NCBI RefSeq assembly: GCF_016919065.1
Contig: NZ_JAFFQA010000037.1
Coordinates: 1-51,365, forward strand
Direction of reading: 5' to 3'
DNA: 51,365 nucleotides
From: Desulfobulbus rhabdoformis
GTDB lineage: Bacteria > Desulfobacterota > Desulfobulbia > Desulfobulbales > Desulfobulbaceae
Every line of letters begins with the position of its first letter. The first letter of the stretch is position 1. Under the pieces are notes generated by a model. It was not told the DNA's origin. It saw nothing but the letters and a program-made list of their open reading frames with translations, and did not search any database. The translations under genes and the position numbers were made by a program. Shown here piece after piece: positions 42,130 through 50,065 of this stretch.

Positions 42130-42459
42130 ATGCAAGACAACACAACAACGATTTTTAAAGGGAAAACCGTAACCGTTCAGGAGCTCACTGTAAAACAGGT
42201 CCGTGAGTTGTTTGAACGGATGCAAAGGGGGGAGCCACTGTTTATTGAGGATCTGCTTGATCAACCGGTTCCTATCCTGGCGGTCAGTGAATCCACGGGA
42301 ATCCCCCTCGACGAGCTGGAGGACACTAAACCATCGGAGCTCATCCCCCTATGCCAGGAGGTAACAACCCTAAACCCCTCCTTGGCCTCGATGATAAGAA
42401 GGCGCATCGAGGCCGCCGACCGCCTGCAAGAGGTTATCGCTCATTCCGCCAAGAACTAG
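42130..42459 (+). CDS. Phage tail assembly chaperone (gpG-like)
   Basis: 109 residues. It is small and acidic to neutral, with TVTVQELTVKQVRELFERMQRGEP at the start and DELEDTKPSELIPLCQEVTTLNPSLASMIRRR near the end, as in tail-assembly chaperones encoded just before the tape measure. A second frame (-1) overlaps its 3' end and continues to 42563, giving the usual G / G-T arrangement. It starts 60 bp after the Z-like gene. The chaperone is expected to coat the tape measure protein during tail polymerisation. Confidence 0.7.
   Translation: MQDNTTTIFKGKTVTVQELTVKQVRELFERMQRGEPLFIEDLLDQPVPILAVSESTGIPLDELEDTKPSELIPLCQEVTTLNPSLASMIRRRIEAADRLQEVIAHSAKN
42372..42378 (+). promoter_or_regulatory. Candidate -1 frameshift heptamer A AAC CCC
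   Basis: In the chaperone frame the codons read CTA AAC CCC, so the heptamer A-AAC-CCC fits the X XXY YYZ slippery pattern. It is the only such heptamer in the overlap between the two frames (42351-42459). Slippage at codons 82-83 would yield a protein of about 144 residues. Confidence 0.45.
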
Positions 42460-42563
42460 ACAAGGCAATTTGCCTCCTGATTGCCATCGGTCATCACCGG
42501 GTTTGGGAATATGGTTTCAATTTTTTCCTGACCGCTCTCAAAGAAACACCCGTAAGAGGTTAA
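42378..42563 (+). CDS. Tail chaperone -1 frameshift extension (gpT-like)
   Basis: An open frame in the -1 phase relative to the chaperone runs from 42351 to 42563 and has no good ribosome site of its own. Its last 40 residues (ELDKAICLLIAIGHHRVWEYGFNFFLTALKE) have the hydrophobic, aromatic look of T-type extensions that bind the tape measure. The stop lies 3 bp before the tape measure ATG. Expression by -1 frameshifting from the upstream gene is inferred from the arrangement. Confidence 0.55.
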   Translation, partial: LLGLDDKKAHRGRRPPARGYRSFRQELDKAICLLIAIGHHRVWEYGFNFFLTALKETPVRG

Positions 42564-42566
42564 CAC

Positions 42567-45008
42567 ATGGCAAACGCGACTAAAATTGAAGCCATACTCG
42601 CCCTGAAAGACACCAACATGTCCAGCGGCATCAACAAAGCCACAAAAGGGCTGCAGGGGCTACAAAAAGAGGCCAACACCCTGAAAGTCAAGCTGGTGGG
42701 CTTATCGGCAATGAAGCTGGCCATAGGTGGCTTGGCCGCTGGTGGGGCAGCCTACTATGCCAACGAGGTGCGGAAGATTGCCGACGAGTACACCAACCTC
42801 AATTCCCGCCTTAAGCTGGTCACCGAGGATGAAGCAGATTTAACCAAGGTCCGTGAGCAGCTCTTCAAAATCAGCCAGGAGACAGGTACCGAGTATGCCG
42901 GTAACGCCGACAGCTACAGCAAGTTAGCCAGGGCGGTGAAGGACCTGGGCGGGAACTCTGACGACACCCTTGAGATCGTCGAGATGGTGAATAAGTCACT
43001 CACCATCAATGGTTCCACTACTTCCATGGCGTCCGCCTTTATGCTGCAGTTTGCCCAGGCCATGGGCTCTGGTGTGCTGCAGGGTGATGAGTTCCGCTCC
43101 ACGTTGGAAAATAACGGCTATTTCGCCGCAGAGCTTGCCAAAGCCCTTGGTACCAACATTGCCGGGCTACGCCAGATGTCAAGAGAAGGAAAGCTGACCG
43201 CTGACGTTTTACGCTCTGCTTTCCCAAATATGGGCAAGGCAATTAATGAGGAATTCGGCAATATATCCCCAACGATTGGCCGGGCCATGACCATGCTGGA
43301 GAACAGCTTCAAGCGGATCGTGGATGAATCCAACCGGGCAGCCGGTGGCACCGGGACCGTTTCTCAATCCATCGTCCATCTTGCCGAAACCATCGACCGC
43401 AACCGGGATGGGATTATCTCTCTGTTTACTCGCCTCATCGAGGGTGGCGCATGGGTAACCAAGCAGGTGGCTGGCATCGGCACCGAGCTGGAAGTACTTG
43501 GCCAGGTCGCCAAGGGGAATCTTGGTTTCTTTGAGTATCTCAGCATGACCAGTGTTGAAGAGATGCATGAGTGGCTGGTGAAAAACGTCGAGGCTCTTGA
43601 AGACACAGGCGATGCCGCTAAGGAGGCGGGGAAAGAAGTTGCAAAGGCTGCCCAGCAGTCGGCTAAGACCCAAAAACAAGCCACCGGTGAAGCCCTCAAA
43701 GATATGAAAAAGCAGTACCGGGACTACGCCAAAGAAGTACGCAGGCTGCAAGAAGAGATTAGCGGTATGGAGCGATCCCTTGCCGCTGAGCTGCGTGATA
43801 TGGCCCGTTCCGGTATGTCTGATTCGTCCGCCTGGTATGACCAGAAGAGGGAAGCCCAGGAATATGAGGAGGCGGCCAAGAAAGCGGCAAAAGAGGCGAA
43901 TGCAGCCATGGCGACTGGCGACACCATCACGGCCATAGCGAAATGGAAAGAGGCCGTGAGCTACGCCAATGACGCCAAGCAGTCCTACAAAAATCTCAAC
44001 GAAGAGGTCAAAGAAGGCGACAATGTCCTGATCTCCAAGCAACAGGCATTACAAACCGCCATGTCCGGAGTGAAGTCAGCGGGTGAGTTGGCGGTATCAA
44101 TTGCCAAGCAGCAACAAGAGGCCACGGTTGGGGCTATGAACGCACTCGCCGAGAAATCCGGTTTTGCCAACCTGGCCGAGGGCATGACCGCCGCTGAGAA
44201 ACAGTGGCTCACCAGTTGGGAGAAGATGAAGAACGATGCCGGCGAAAAAATCACCTTCATCAAAGAGCAGGTAGATAGCATTGGCCAAAACGCAGACGGC
44301 ATCAAAGAAAAGATGAAAAATGCCTTTGCCGACGCTTTTCAGCCTCCGGAAGATGGTGATTGGGGCAAGCTGTGGGCTGCCATGGAATCGGGCTCCACAA
44401 AGGCTGCCGGATCTGTAACCAGCGATTGGGATCAGGTGTGGGATGCTTTCCTTGCCTCAGGAAGTGAGGACATCAAGGAACTGGAACGTCAGTTAACCGC
44501 ACTCACCAAAAACAGGCACGTAAAGGTGTATGTTGAATCGGTGCAGAAAAACCGGTGGGGCGGGCTGATCAATGGGTACCAGACCGGTGGCGAGGTCCAA
44601 CACTATGCTCGCGGCGGAAAACTGCCGGGTTATGGAGGCGGCGACCGGGTCCGTGCCCTTCTGGAGCCAGGAGAGTTCGTTGTTCGCAAGGAGGCCGTTT
44701 CCCACTATGGCGTGGCCGTCATGCAGGCCTTGAACAGCATGCGCCTGAATAATCTCGACACCATTAAGGCCCGTGTCGGTGGGCTGATTTCCCAAGCCAC
44801 CACTGTACGGGAGCAGCGCTTTCAGCAAGGTGGACTTGCTTTGCCGACCAATGACAAGAACAGCAGTAGTGGAACGATCAACGTCAACCTCACTTTCCCA
44901 GGAAGTACCCAGGCGGTACCCATGCAAATTGGAAGTGAACATGTCAACCAGCTCGAGCGTGAAATTAGAAAAATGCAGCGGTACAGCAGTGGAAAGCGCT
45001 CCCGTTAA
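42567..45008 (+). CDS. Phage tail tape measure protein
   Basis: 813 residues. The N-terminal tape-measure domain (about residues 65-260; ADEYTNLNSRLKLVTED, YSKLARAVKDLGG, QFAQAMGSGVLQGDEFRSTLENNGY) is followed by long helical, Ala/Lys/Glu-rich coiled-coil stretches. The Gly-rich C-terminus has the common LEPGEFVVRKEAVSHYG segment. Tape measure length sets tail length; at roughly 0.15 nm per residue a tail of about 120 nm is predicted (inference). It begins 3 bp after the chaperone extension frame. Distal tail, baseplate and fibre genes that normally follow are absent. Confidence 0.92.
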   Translation: MANATKIEAILALKDTNMSSGINKATKGLQGLQKEANTLKVKLVGLSAMKLAIGGLAAGGAAYYANEVRKIADEYTNLNSRLKLVTEDEADLTKVREQLFKISQETGTEYAGNADSYSKLARAVKDLGGNSDDTLEIVEMVNKSLTINGSTTSMASAFMLQFAQAMGSGVLQGDEFRSTLENNGYFAAELAKALGTNIAGLRQMSREGKLTADVLRSAFPNMGKAINEEFGNISPTIGRAMTMLENSFKRIVDESNRAAGGTGTVSQSIVHLAETIDRNRDGIISLFTRLIEGGAWVTKQVAGIGTELEVLGQVAKGNLGFFEYLSMTSVEEMHEWLVKNVEALEDTGDAAKEAGKEVAKAAQQSAKTQKQATGEALKDMKKQYRDYAKEVRRLQEEISGMERSLAAELRDMARSGMSDSSAWYDQKREAQEYEEAAKKAAKEANAAMATGDTITAIAKWKEAVSYANDAKQSYKNLNEEVKEGDNVLISKQQALQTAMSGVKSAGELAVSIAKQQQEATVGAMNALAEKSGFANLAEGMTAAEKQWLTSWEKMKNDAGEKITFIKEQVDSIGQNADGIKEKMKNAFADAFQPPEDGDWGKLWAAMESGSTKAAGSVTSDWDQVWDAFLASGSEDIKELERQLTALTKNRHVKVYVESVQKNRWGGLINGYQTGGEVQHYARGGKLPGYGGGDRVRALLEPGEFVVRKEAVSHYGVAVMQALNSMRLNNLDTIKARVGGLISQATTVREQRFQQGGLALPTNDKNSSSGTINVNLTFPGSTQAVPMQIGSEHVNQLEREIRKMQRYSSGKRSR

Positions 45009-45026
45009 CCCCAAAAAGAGGATTTT

Positions 45027-45374
45027 ATGAAAACGACCGAAACAAACAACCTCCCTGAAGAGCATGGCGGCTATCATGCCTTTTTCGATTTTAGTATCGA
45101 TCCGGAAGAGACCAGACAACACCTGGAGCAGATTCAGGACAACAGCGCAGCTATTGGCACAATCACCAGGATATTGGATTTTATCGCCTTGATGCAGGCG
45201 CGGCCACGCTGCGAGACCTGTGGAGAATGGCACGACATCATTGCTGGACCTGGAGTTGTTGGCGGACTGCACCAGGCCCTAAGTGCTCTTAGTCTATATT
45301 CCGACCTGTTGGCCCATGAGGCTCAACGGGGGATTATTGAACACAAAGAGGACTTTCCACCAGCAACTCCGTAA
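45027..45374 (+). CDS. Hypothetical protein after the tape measure
   Basis: 115 residues of unknown family. An acidic N-terminal part precedes a short CETCGEWHD motif and a helical C-terminus (GLHQALSALSLYSDLLAHEAQRGIIEH). The start is 18 bp after the tape measure stop, with AGAGG upstream, so it is co-transcribed with the tail genes. Its general make-up recalls the 90-residue protein at 47353 (both end in helical, HE-rich segments), but this is too weak to call homology. It is followed by a hairpin and a convergent gene. Confidence 0.55.
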   Translation: MKTTETNNLPEEHGGYHAFFDFSIDPEETRQHLEQIQDNSAAIGTITRILDFIALMQARPRCETCGEWHDIIAGPGVVGGLHQALSALSLYSDLLAHEAQRGIIEHKEDFPPATP

Positions 45375-45410
45375 AGCCCCTTTCCTCACTCTGAACAACT
45401 GATCACGCCC

Positions 45411-45445
45411 AGGGCAGTTATCAACCAATACTTGAGAACTGCCCT
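45411..45445. terminator. Hairpin between convergent genes
   Basis: AGGGCAGTT (45411-45419) and AACTGCCCT (45437-45445) form a perfect 9-bp stem with a 17-base loop. There is no clear T-run on either strand, so it may act as a weak bidirectional terminator between the genes ending at 45374 (+) and 45528 (-). Confidence 0.45.
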
Positions 45446-45527
45446 GCTTCCGGGCCAAAATAAATGAGATAAAAAGGACCATCGGATCCTAAAGACAGGT
45501 GTGTCTCCCAGAACATTTCTTGCTTTT

Positions 45528-46004
45528 TCATTGTGAGCGCCAATTATCGCCAAGGATCATGCAGTTAACATAATTGATAACAAGTTCTCGTTTATCCGCT
45601 TTAAGTGTAGTTATCTGCTTGTTGATACTCTCGATTCGGTTCAACATTTCAGAAATAGCGTCGTTCTCATCCTGTATGTCACGTTCGATGTATTTTTGTT
45701 CTTGCTCCTCACTGCATTTTCTCAAATCTTTGCGGAAGCTGGTTATTTCTTTTTTTGAATCCCGAATATCTTCTTTTATTTCACTAATTTCGTATTTTAG
45801 CTCGTCGAGCTGGCACTCGAATTCATGGCGAATTTCTTCATAGTGGGCAATAGCATCTTCCTTACCGCAATACCCAATTTGATCAAGATAGCTGATGAGG
45901 CATCTTTTTACGTCAGTCCACTTGCTCAGTTGCTCCCCAGCTGGCTGGAACATATCAAGCCTCATGACAGGGAATTTTTTAGTTGTCTTAAATAATCCAA
46001 ACAT
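45528..46004 (-). CDS. Coiled-coil protein of unknown function
   Basis: 158 residues from the ATG at 46004, which follows AGGAG at five bases; the open frame extends to 46217 but lacks sense upstream. After a short hydrophobic-basic start (FGLFKTTKKFPVMRLDMF) nearly the whole protein is a predicted coiled coil (heptads in CQLDELKYEISEIKEDIRDSKKEITSFRKDLRKCSEE and on). It is cytoplasmic and acidic-basic mixed. It is the only minus-strand gene between 33 and 50 kb, hence possibly a separately controlled cargo or regulatory gene of the element. Function unknown. Confidence 0.6.
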   Translation of the reverse strand: MFGLFKTTKKFPVMRLDMFQPAGEQLSKWTDVKRCLISYLDQIGYCGKEDAIAHYEEIRHEFECQLDELKYEISEIKEDIRDSKKEITSFRKDLRKCSEEQEQKYIERDIQDENDAISEMLNRIESINKQITTLKADKRELVINYVNCMILGDNWRSQ

Positions 46005-46159
46005 GGCGTCTCCTGTGTCTATTGTTTTACTTTTAAACAATCTGACAGCTAATAGGTGCCATCGTAGCAGGATTAGTACCACTCCACCATCTTCATCGAA
46101 CGGCATAGGGCAAACAACACTTGACAACTGCCTCACTTCCCGGCAAAGATAAGGACGCA

Positions 46160-46245
46160 GGCGCAAAAAACGTCTGCCGGGCTTGGTCGCCCGAACCCCA
46201 GGCGGACGCACCGCCACAACTCCAGTTCGGCGGTTTTTTTGCGCC
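46160..46245. ncRNA. Structured block 1: three-way-junction-like fold
   Basis: GGCGCAAAAAAC (46160-46171) pairs with GTTTTTTTGCGCC (46233-46245) as a closing helix. Inside, CGTCTGCC (46171-46178) pairs with GGCGGACG (46201-46208) around a GGGC/GCCC hairpin, and CCGCC (46211-46215) pairs with GGCGG (46228-46232). The arms together make a compact branched structure. It lies in the 416-bp divergent gap between a minus and a plus gene. It could be a non-coding RNA, a DNA structure for replication, or a leader. Confidence 0.5.
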
Positions 46246-46291
46246 CTGAGTACAGGCGCAGTGCGTTCGCAACATAGCTTGTCTTCTCTTT

Positions 46292-46368
46292 GGGGCGGCT
46301 ATGTGGGAGGGGGCAACCCCTGCCGGTCCTGGGGCCGGTCGACCAACCCACATAGTCCGTCCCTTTTT
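46292..46368 (+). terminator. Structured block 2: branched 16-bp stem ending in a T-run
   Basis: GGGGCGGCTATGTGGG (46292-46307) pairs with CCCACATAG (46347-46355) and CCGTCCC (46357-46363), with one bulged T and one wobble, closing two internal hairpins: GGGG/CCCC around 46310-46320 and CCGG/CCGG at 46323-46338. Five T follow. It would terminate a transcript entering from the left, or end a small RNA starting near 46150. The next gene starts at 46421. Confidence 0.6.
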
Positions 46369-46420
46369 GCGTTTGGTCGCGCAACAGGGGCTAAATATCC
46401 CATCACCCCAGGAGTAAGCT

Positions 46421-47356
46421 ATGCATCACGCCACCAGTGCCTCCACTGACACGCCCAAAAACAGTCTTTCCACCCAGTCCGATCTTTCCCCCAACTCCAC
46501 TGACCATTCTTGCGGATGTCGCAAGGTACTGCAGATTTCCGAGAGCATCACCTTGGTTGATGTCGTCCTGGAACGGGTCCGGCATCACCGGCGCACCAAG
46601 AAAGCCAAGAAGGCGGGTAAAGAAGGCATCCCGAACAACGTCGCTCAGCTGATCACCCAGGCGCTGGCCATTTCCCGCGCACGCCTGATGGACTACCGCG
46701 ACCTGGTCGCCCAGGAGCAGAGTAGCCCGCAGAAGGTCATTCAAGATAACACCTGCACAACCGCCCAGCTCATGAAGGGGCTGCATCCAGGCGTGACCAT
46801 TGGTGGGGAAGACTTGAAAGAACCCTATGAACCTATCGAGAAGCTGAAAACGCTTTTAACCTTGCTCTGGTCCAGTCAAGACAAAGAGACGCAAGAATTC
46901 ACAATCAGTGTCAACCAGGTCAACTGGGCGACCATGCTTATGTCTGACCTGATTGAGGAGTCTGAACAACGGGCCATTGGCTACCGGGATCACTGCTATG
47001 GCCTGTACGCGGCAATAGAACCAGAAAAGCGAAACCTCCTGGACCTACCCTTTATCACTGTCCGACTTAAGCGCGGTCGAGAAAAAATAGACTGGTGGTA
47101 TGTGCGGTCGACCGGTCACAAATATGAAGATGAAATTATTGGAGGGGCCTATGCCGTGGAGACGCTTCAGTTCCTGCTTACACCCGGCCAGGGAGACAGC
47201 CCTCTGATCTATCATATTTTTGCGGCCATGGGGAAAAAGAAGAACGCCGACATCGAACGCGGATTTATCAACACCCTGGTTGGATATGCCCGCAGAGGAG
47301 CGGAAGAAACCGCCTTGCCCATACCACACATGGAAATCGAGGAGGTGGACAGATGA
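46421..47356 (+). CDS. Hypothetical protein, first gene of the second replication operon
   Basis: 311 residues, no recognised family. The N-terminus is Ser/Thr-rich with CGC, then basic (ERVRHHRRTKKAKKAGKEGIPNNVAQ). The C-terminal half is an ordinary mixed alpha/beta sequence (DLPFITVRLKRGREKIDWWYVRSTGHKYEDEIIGG). The start follows AGGAG at six bases. The stop overlaps the next ATG (ATGA), so it is translationally coupled to the gene at 47353 and through it to the DUF3631 primase-helicase. A role in element replication or its control is inferred from that coupling only. Confidence 0.55.
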   Translation: MHHATSASTDTPKNSLSTQSDLSPNSTDHSCGCRKVLQISESITLVDVVLERVRHHRRTKKAKKAGKEGIPNNVAQLITQALAISRARLMDYRDLVAQEQSSPQKVIQDNTCTTAQLMKGLHPGVTIGGEDLKEPYEPIEKLKTLLTLLWSSQDKETQEFTISVNQVNWATMLMSDLIEESEQRAIGYRDHCYGLYAAIEPEKRNLLDLPFITVRLKRGREKIDWWYVRSTGHKYEDEIIGGAYAVETLQFLLTPGQGDSPLIYHIFAAMGKKKNADIERGFINTLVGYARRGAEETALPIPHMEIEEVDR

Positions 47357-47625
47357 TCACAAATGAGCCCAGTTTCTCCATACTGCATAAAGATCCTTCC
47401 GCAAAAAATTACTACGGCAAGGCCAGCGAGGCGCTTTACATGGTCCGGGGCATCCTCGGTGTTTTACGCGGCGCTACTGATTCTGATTTCAACAGCATGG
47501 AGGTTTTCTCCGGGGATGTCACCCGAGCGGTTGAAGCGGCTCTTTTCCTCGCTGATATAGCACAGGAGCACGTTGATTCGTTGCATGCTCAGCTGTTATC
47601 GTCAAAGGATGAGGTTCAGCCATGA
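47353..47625 (+). CDS. Small hypothetical protein coupled to the primase-helicase
   Basis: 90 residues, not recognised. It is a helical protein (SEALYMVRGILGVLRGATDSDFNSMEVFSGDVTRAVEAALFLADIAQEHVDSLHAQL). Both ends use ATGA-type 4-bp overlaps, with 46421-47356 before and the DUF3631 gene after, so the three are made in fixed proportion. Confidence 0.6.
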   Translation: MITNEPSFSILHKDPSAKNYYGKASEALYMVRGILGVLRGATDSDFNSMEVFSGDVTRAVEAALFLADIAQEHVDSLHAQLLSSKDEVQP

Positions 47626-49814
47626 GAGAATATGTTGACCGCATCGGTGAGGCCCTGGGTGGTAAACAAAAAACAGGTGGTGGTTGGATCTGCCATTGCC
47701 CGGCCCATGACGACAAGAATCCTTCTTTATCGGTCGACCCGGGCGACAACGGCAAGGTAGTGGTGAAGTGCTGGGCTGGCTGCTCTCAGCTGGATGTCAT
47801 CAGCGCTTTGCGGATCCGCGGGCTCTGGCCTGAAAATCCAACGTCGGGTAACGCCGCTAAGGAGGCTGGTCCCAGGAATCGGGCCAAAGAACGAAACAGG
47901 CAGAACAGCCCTGATCAAGATGAAATGATGGCCAGGGCTGCCAAGCGGTGGGCCGCTGCCACACCGGCCAGCAAGGAACATCCCTACCTTGTCCGGAAGG
48001 GGCTCAATGCTCCGGAGCTACGCCAAGAGGGGAACCTGCTTCTGGTCCCGATGTGCAACAAGGCGGGGGCAGTCTGCTCCCTGCAGACGATCAACCCCAA
48101 TGGCCAGAAACTCTTTTTAAAGGGAATCCCCGTTACTGGCTTGTGCTGCTCCATTGGTACAAGCAATGATACTGCAAAAACCGTGTGCCTGGCCGAGGGC
48201 TGGGCCACGGGATCCGCAATCCACGCCGCTACCGGTTATCCGGTGGCGGTGGCCTTTTCCACATCGAACCTCAGGCATGTTGCCAAAATTATCCGTGCAA
48301 GACACCCGGGGAGCACAATTATTGTTTGCGCCGACGATGATCGGAAAGCAGATTCAAAGAAAAATCCAGGCATCGAGGCGGCAACTACTGCGGCAAAAGC
48401 TGTCGGCGGGCTACTGGCAGTCCCAGACATGGGTAAAAAAGCTGATTTTTGGGATCTGTGGCATAAACACGGGGCTAATGCTGTACAAGATGCACTTGAG
48501 TGCGCGCAGCCCGTCAGCGACCAGCAGGACGCCACAGCAAGCAAACCAGAGGAAGACGACCCGGAAGCCATGGTCCGCTATCTGGCGAGTTTGTCGGCCA
48601 TTGAATACGAACAGAAACGGCGTGCAGTTGCCGAGGCCCTGGGGGTACGGGCCTCAGCCCTTGACCGAGCCGTAAAAGAGGCGGGGCAAGGCAAAGAAGA
48701 AAACAGCCTGCCCTTTAACGAGCCGGACCCGTGGCCAGATCCGGTTGAGCCTGGGGAGCTGCTGACCGATATTGCCACCACCATCCAGCGGTTCATTGTC
48801 TGCACAGATGAGATCGCCCAGGCCGTAGCGCTCTGGTCGGCCATGACCTGGTTTATCGATGTGGTGCAGATCGCTCCACTGGCGGTCATCACCGCCCCGG
48901 AAAAACGGTGCGGCAAATCGCAGCTGCTTTTTCTTCTGGGGAGGTTGTCGGCCAGGGCGCTGACAGCAAGTAGTATCTCACCTGCTGCATTGTACCGGGC
49001 TATCGATGCCTGGCAGCCAACCTTGCTTATAGACGAGGCCGACGCCTTCATGAAAGACAATGAGGAGCTGCGCGGAATCATCAACAGTGGCCACACCAGG
49101 GAGTCGGCCTATGTTATCCGCACCGTGGGTGACAACTTCACCCCGGCCAAGTTCAACACCTGGGGAGCCAAGGCCCTGGCTGGTATCGGCCACATTGCCG
49201 ATACTATCATGGATAGAGCGGTAATCCTTGAGCTGCGTCGCAAGCTGCCCCATGAGGAGGTGGACCGGCTCCGCTATGCCGAACCCGACCTGTTTAACAA
49301 CCTGCGCTCAAAATTGGCCAGATTTGCCGAGGATTACAGCGAAGAGGTGCGCCTGGCCAGGCCGCCCCTGCCACACTGCCTGAACGACCGGGCCCAGGAC
49401 AACTGGGAACCACTCCTGGCCATTGCCCTGGTCGCCGGCGGTCAATGGCCAGTGATAAGCACCAGGGCGGCAATCAAACTCTCTGGCAACGAAAGCCCAA
49501 CGCAAACCATCGGGGTGGAGCTGCTGGCAGATATCAAGCAGGTGTTTGAAGCAAAAGAGGTAGACCGGATCAGCACCGCCGACCTGATCAGGGCCCTTTG
49601 CGAGGACGAAGAAAAGCCCTGGTTGACCTATAACCGAGGAAAATCAATCTCACCCCGCCAGATGGCCAACAAGCTGAAAGGGTACGGCATCACCAGCACC
49701 ACACTCCGCTTCCGCCATGTAGGAACAGCCAAGGGCTATGAAAGAAGACGATTCGATGAGGCCTTTTCCCGGTATATACCGGCGGCCTATGGGGTTCTAT
49801 CCGTAACAGCGTAA
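47622..49814 (+). CDS. DUF3631 primase-helicase
   Basis: 730 residues. A CHC2-like zinc finger sits at the N-terminus (CHCPAH near 24-29, CWAGC near 50-54). Then comes a Toprim domain (TVCLAEGWATGSA near 186 and VCADDDRK near 235). A P-loop APEKRCGKSQ lies near 428 with LLIDEADAF as Walker B. The C-terminal DUF3631 domain follows (RISTADLIRALCEDEEKPW...GYGITSTTLRF). It combines priming and unwinding, like other phage, satellite and plasmid proteins of this type. It is unrelated in detail to the primase-helicase at 36709, so this element carries two. Its stop is inside the second repeat array. Confidence 0.9.
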   Translation: MREYVDRIGEALGGKQKTGGGWICHCPAHDDKNPSLSVDPGDNGKVVVKCWAGCSQLDVISALRIRGLWPENPTSGNAAKEAGPRNRAKERNRQNSPDQDEMMARAAKRWAAATPASKEHPYLVRKGLNAPELRQEGNLLLVPMCNKAGAVCSLQTINPNGQKLFLKGIPVTGLCCSIGTSNDTAKTVCLAEGWATGSAIHAATGYPVAVAFSTSNLRHVAKIIRARHPGSTIIVCADDDRKADSKKNPGIEAATTAAKAVGGLLAVPDMGKKADFWDLWHKHGANAVQDALECAQPVSDQQDATASKPEEDDPEAMVRYLASLSAIEYEQKRRAVAEALGVRASALDRAVKEAGQGKEENSLPFNEPDPWPDPVEPGELLTDIATTIQRFIVCTDEIAQAVALWSAMTWFIDVVQIAPLAVITAPEKRCGKSQLLFLLGRLSARALTASSISPAALYRAIDAWQPTLLIDEADAFMKDNEELRGIINSGHTRESAYVIRTVGDNFTPAKFNTWGAKALAGIGHIADTIMDRAVILELRRKLPHEEVDRLRYAEPDLFNNLRSKLARFAEDYSEEVRLARPPLPHCLNDRAQDNWEPLLAIALVAGGQWPVISTRAAIKLSGNESPTQTIGVELLADIKQVFEAKEVDRISTADLIRALCEDEEKPWLTYNRGKSISPRQMANKLKGYGITSTTLRFRHVGTAKGYERRRFDEAFSRYIPAAYGVLSVTA

Positions 49815-50025
49815 CAATCACGGAATTGCCGCATTTTATGGCGTAACGCCTTCCGTAACGTAACGGAAAGGTAGGGTAACAACAGAGGGGCGAGGCAATC
49901 AGTCAAGGCGGTAATGTTACGGAACAAGAATAGTGTTACGGTAACGGTTACGGGTGGTCTTTAGCTTATCTTTTTGTTTTATCGAAAATGTTACGCTGTT
50001 ACGGATGGGTGCCCCAAAAGGTAAC
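49801..50025. other. Putative second replication origin: GTAAC repeat array
   Basis: GTAAC or its complement GTTAC occurs at least twelve times in 225 bp. It appears in direct orientation at about 49803, 49811, 49843, 49856, 49860, 49875 and inverted from about 49915 on (49935, 49947, 49989, 49997), with GGTAACGG at 49940 and GGTAACC near 50020. Most copies extend to CGTAACG. A T-rich stretch lies at 49965-49985. The array overlaps the end of the DUF3631 primase-helicase gene, the same arrangement as at 39431-39732 but with a different core. Confidence 0.6.
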
Positions 50026-50065
50026 CACAAGAATTTTTAACCTTTGCAGATGGGGAACAAATAGC

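Noticed and set aside
43209..44042. 277-codon minus ORF opposite the tape measure
   Set aside because: Mirror frame of the Ala/Lys/Glu-rich coiled coil; no start signal and no protein-like features.
46160..46368. Retron msr/msd
   Set aside because: The folds are suggestive, but no reverse transcriptase gene is present nearby in the window.
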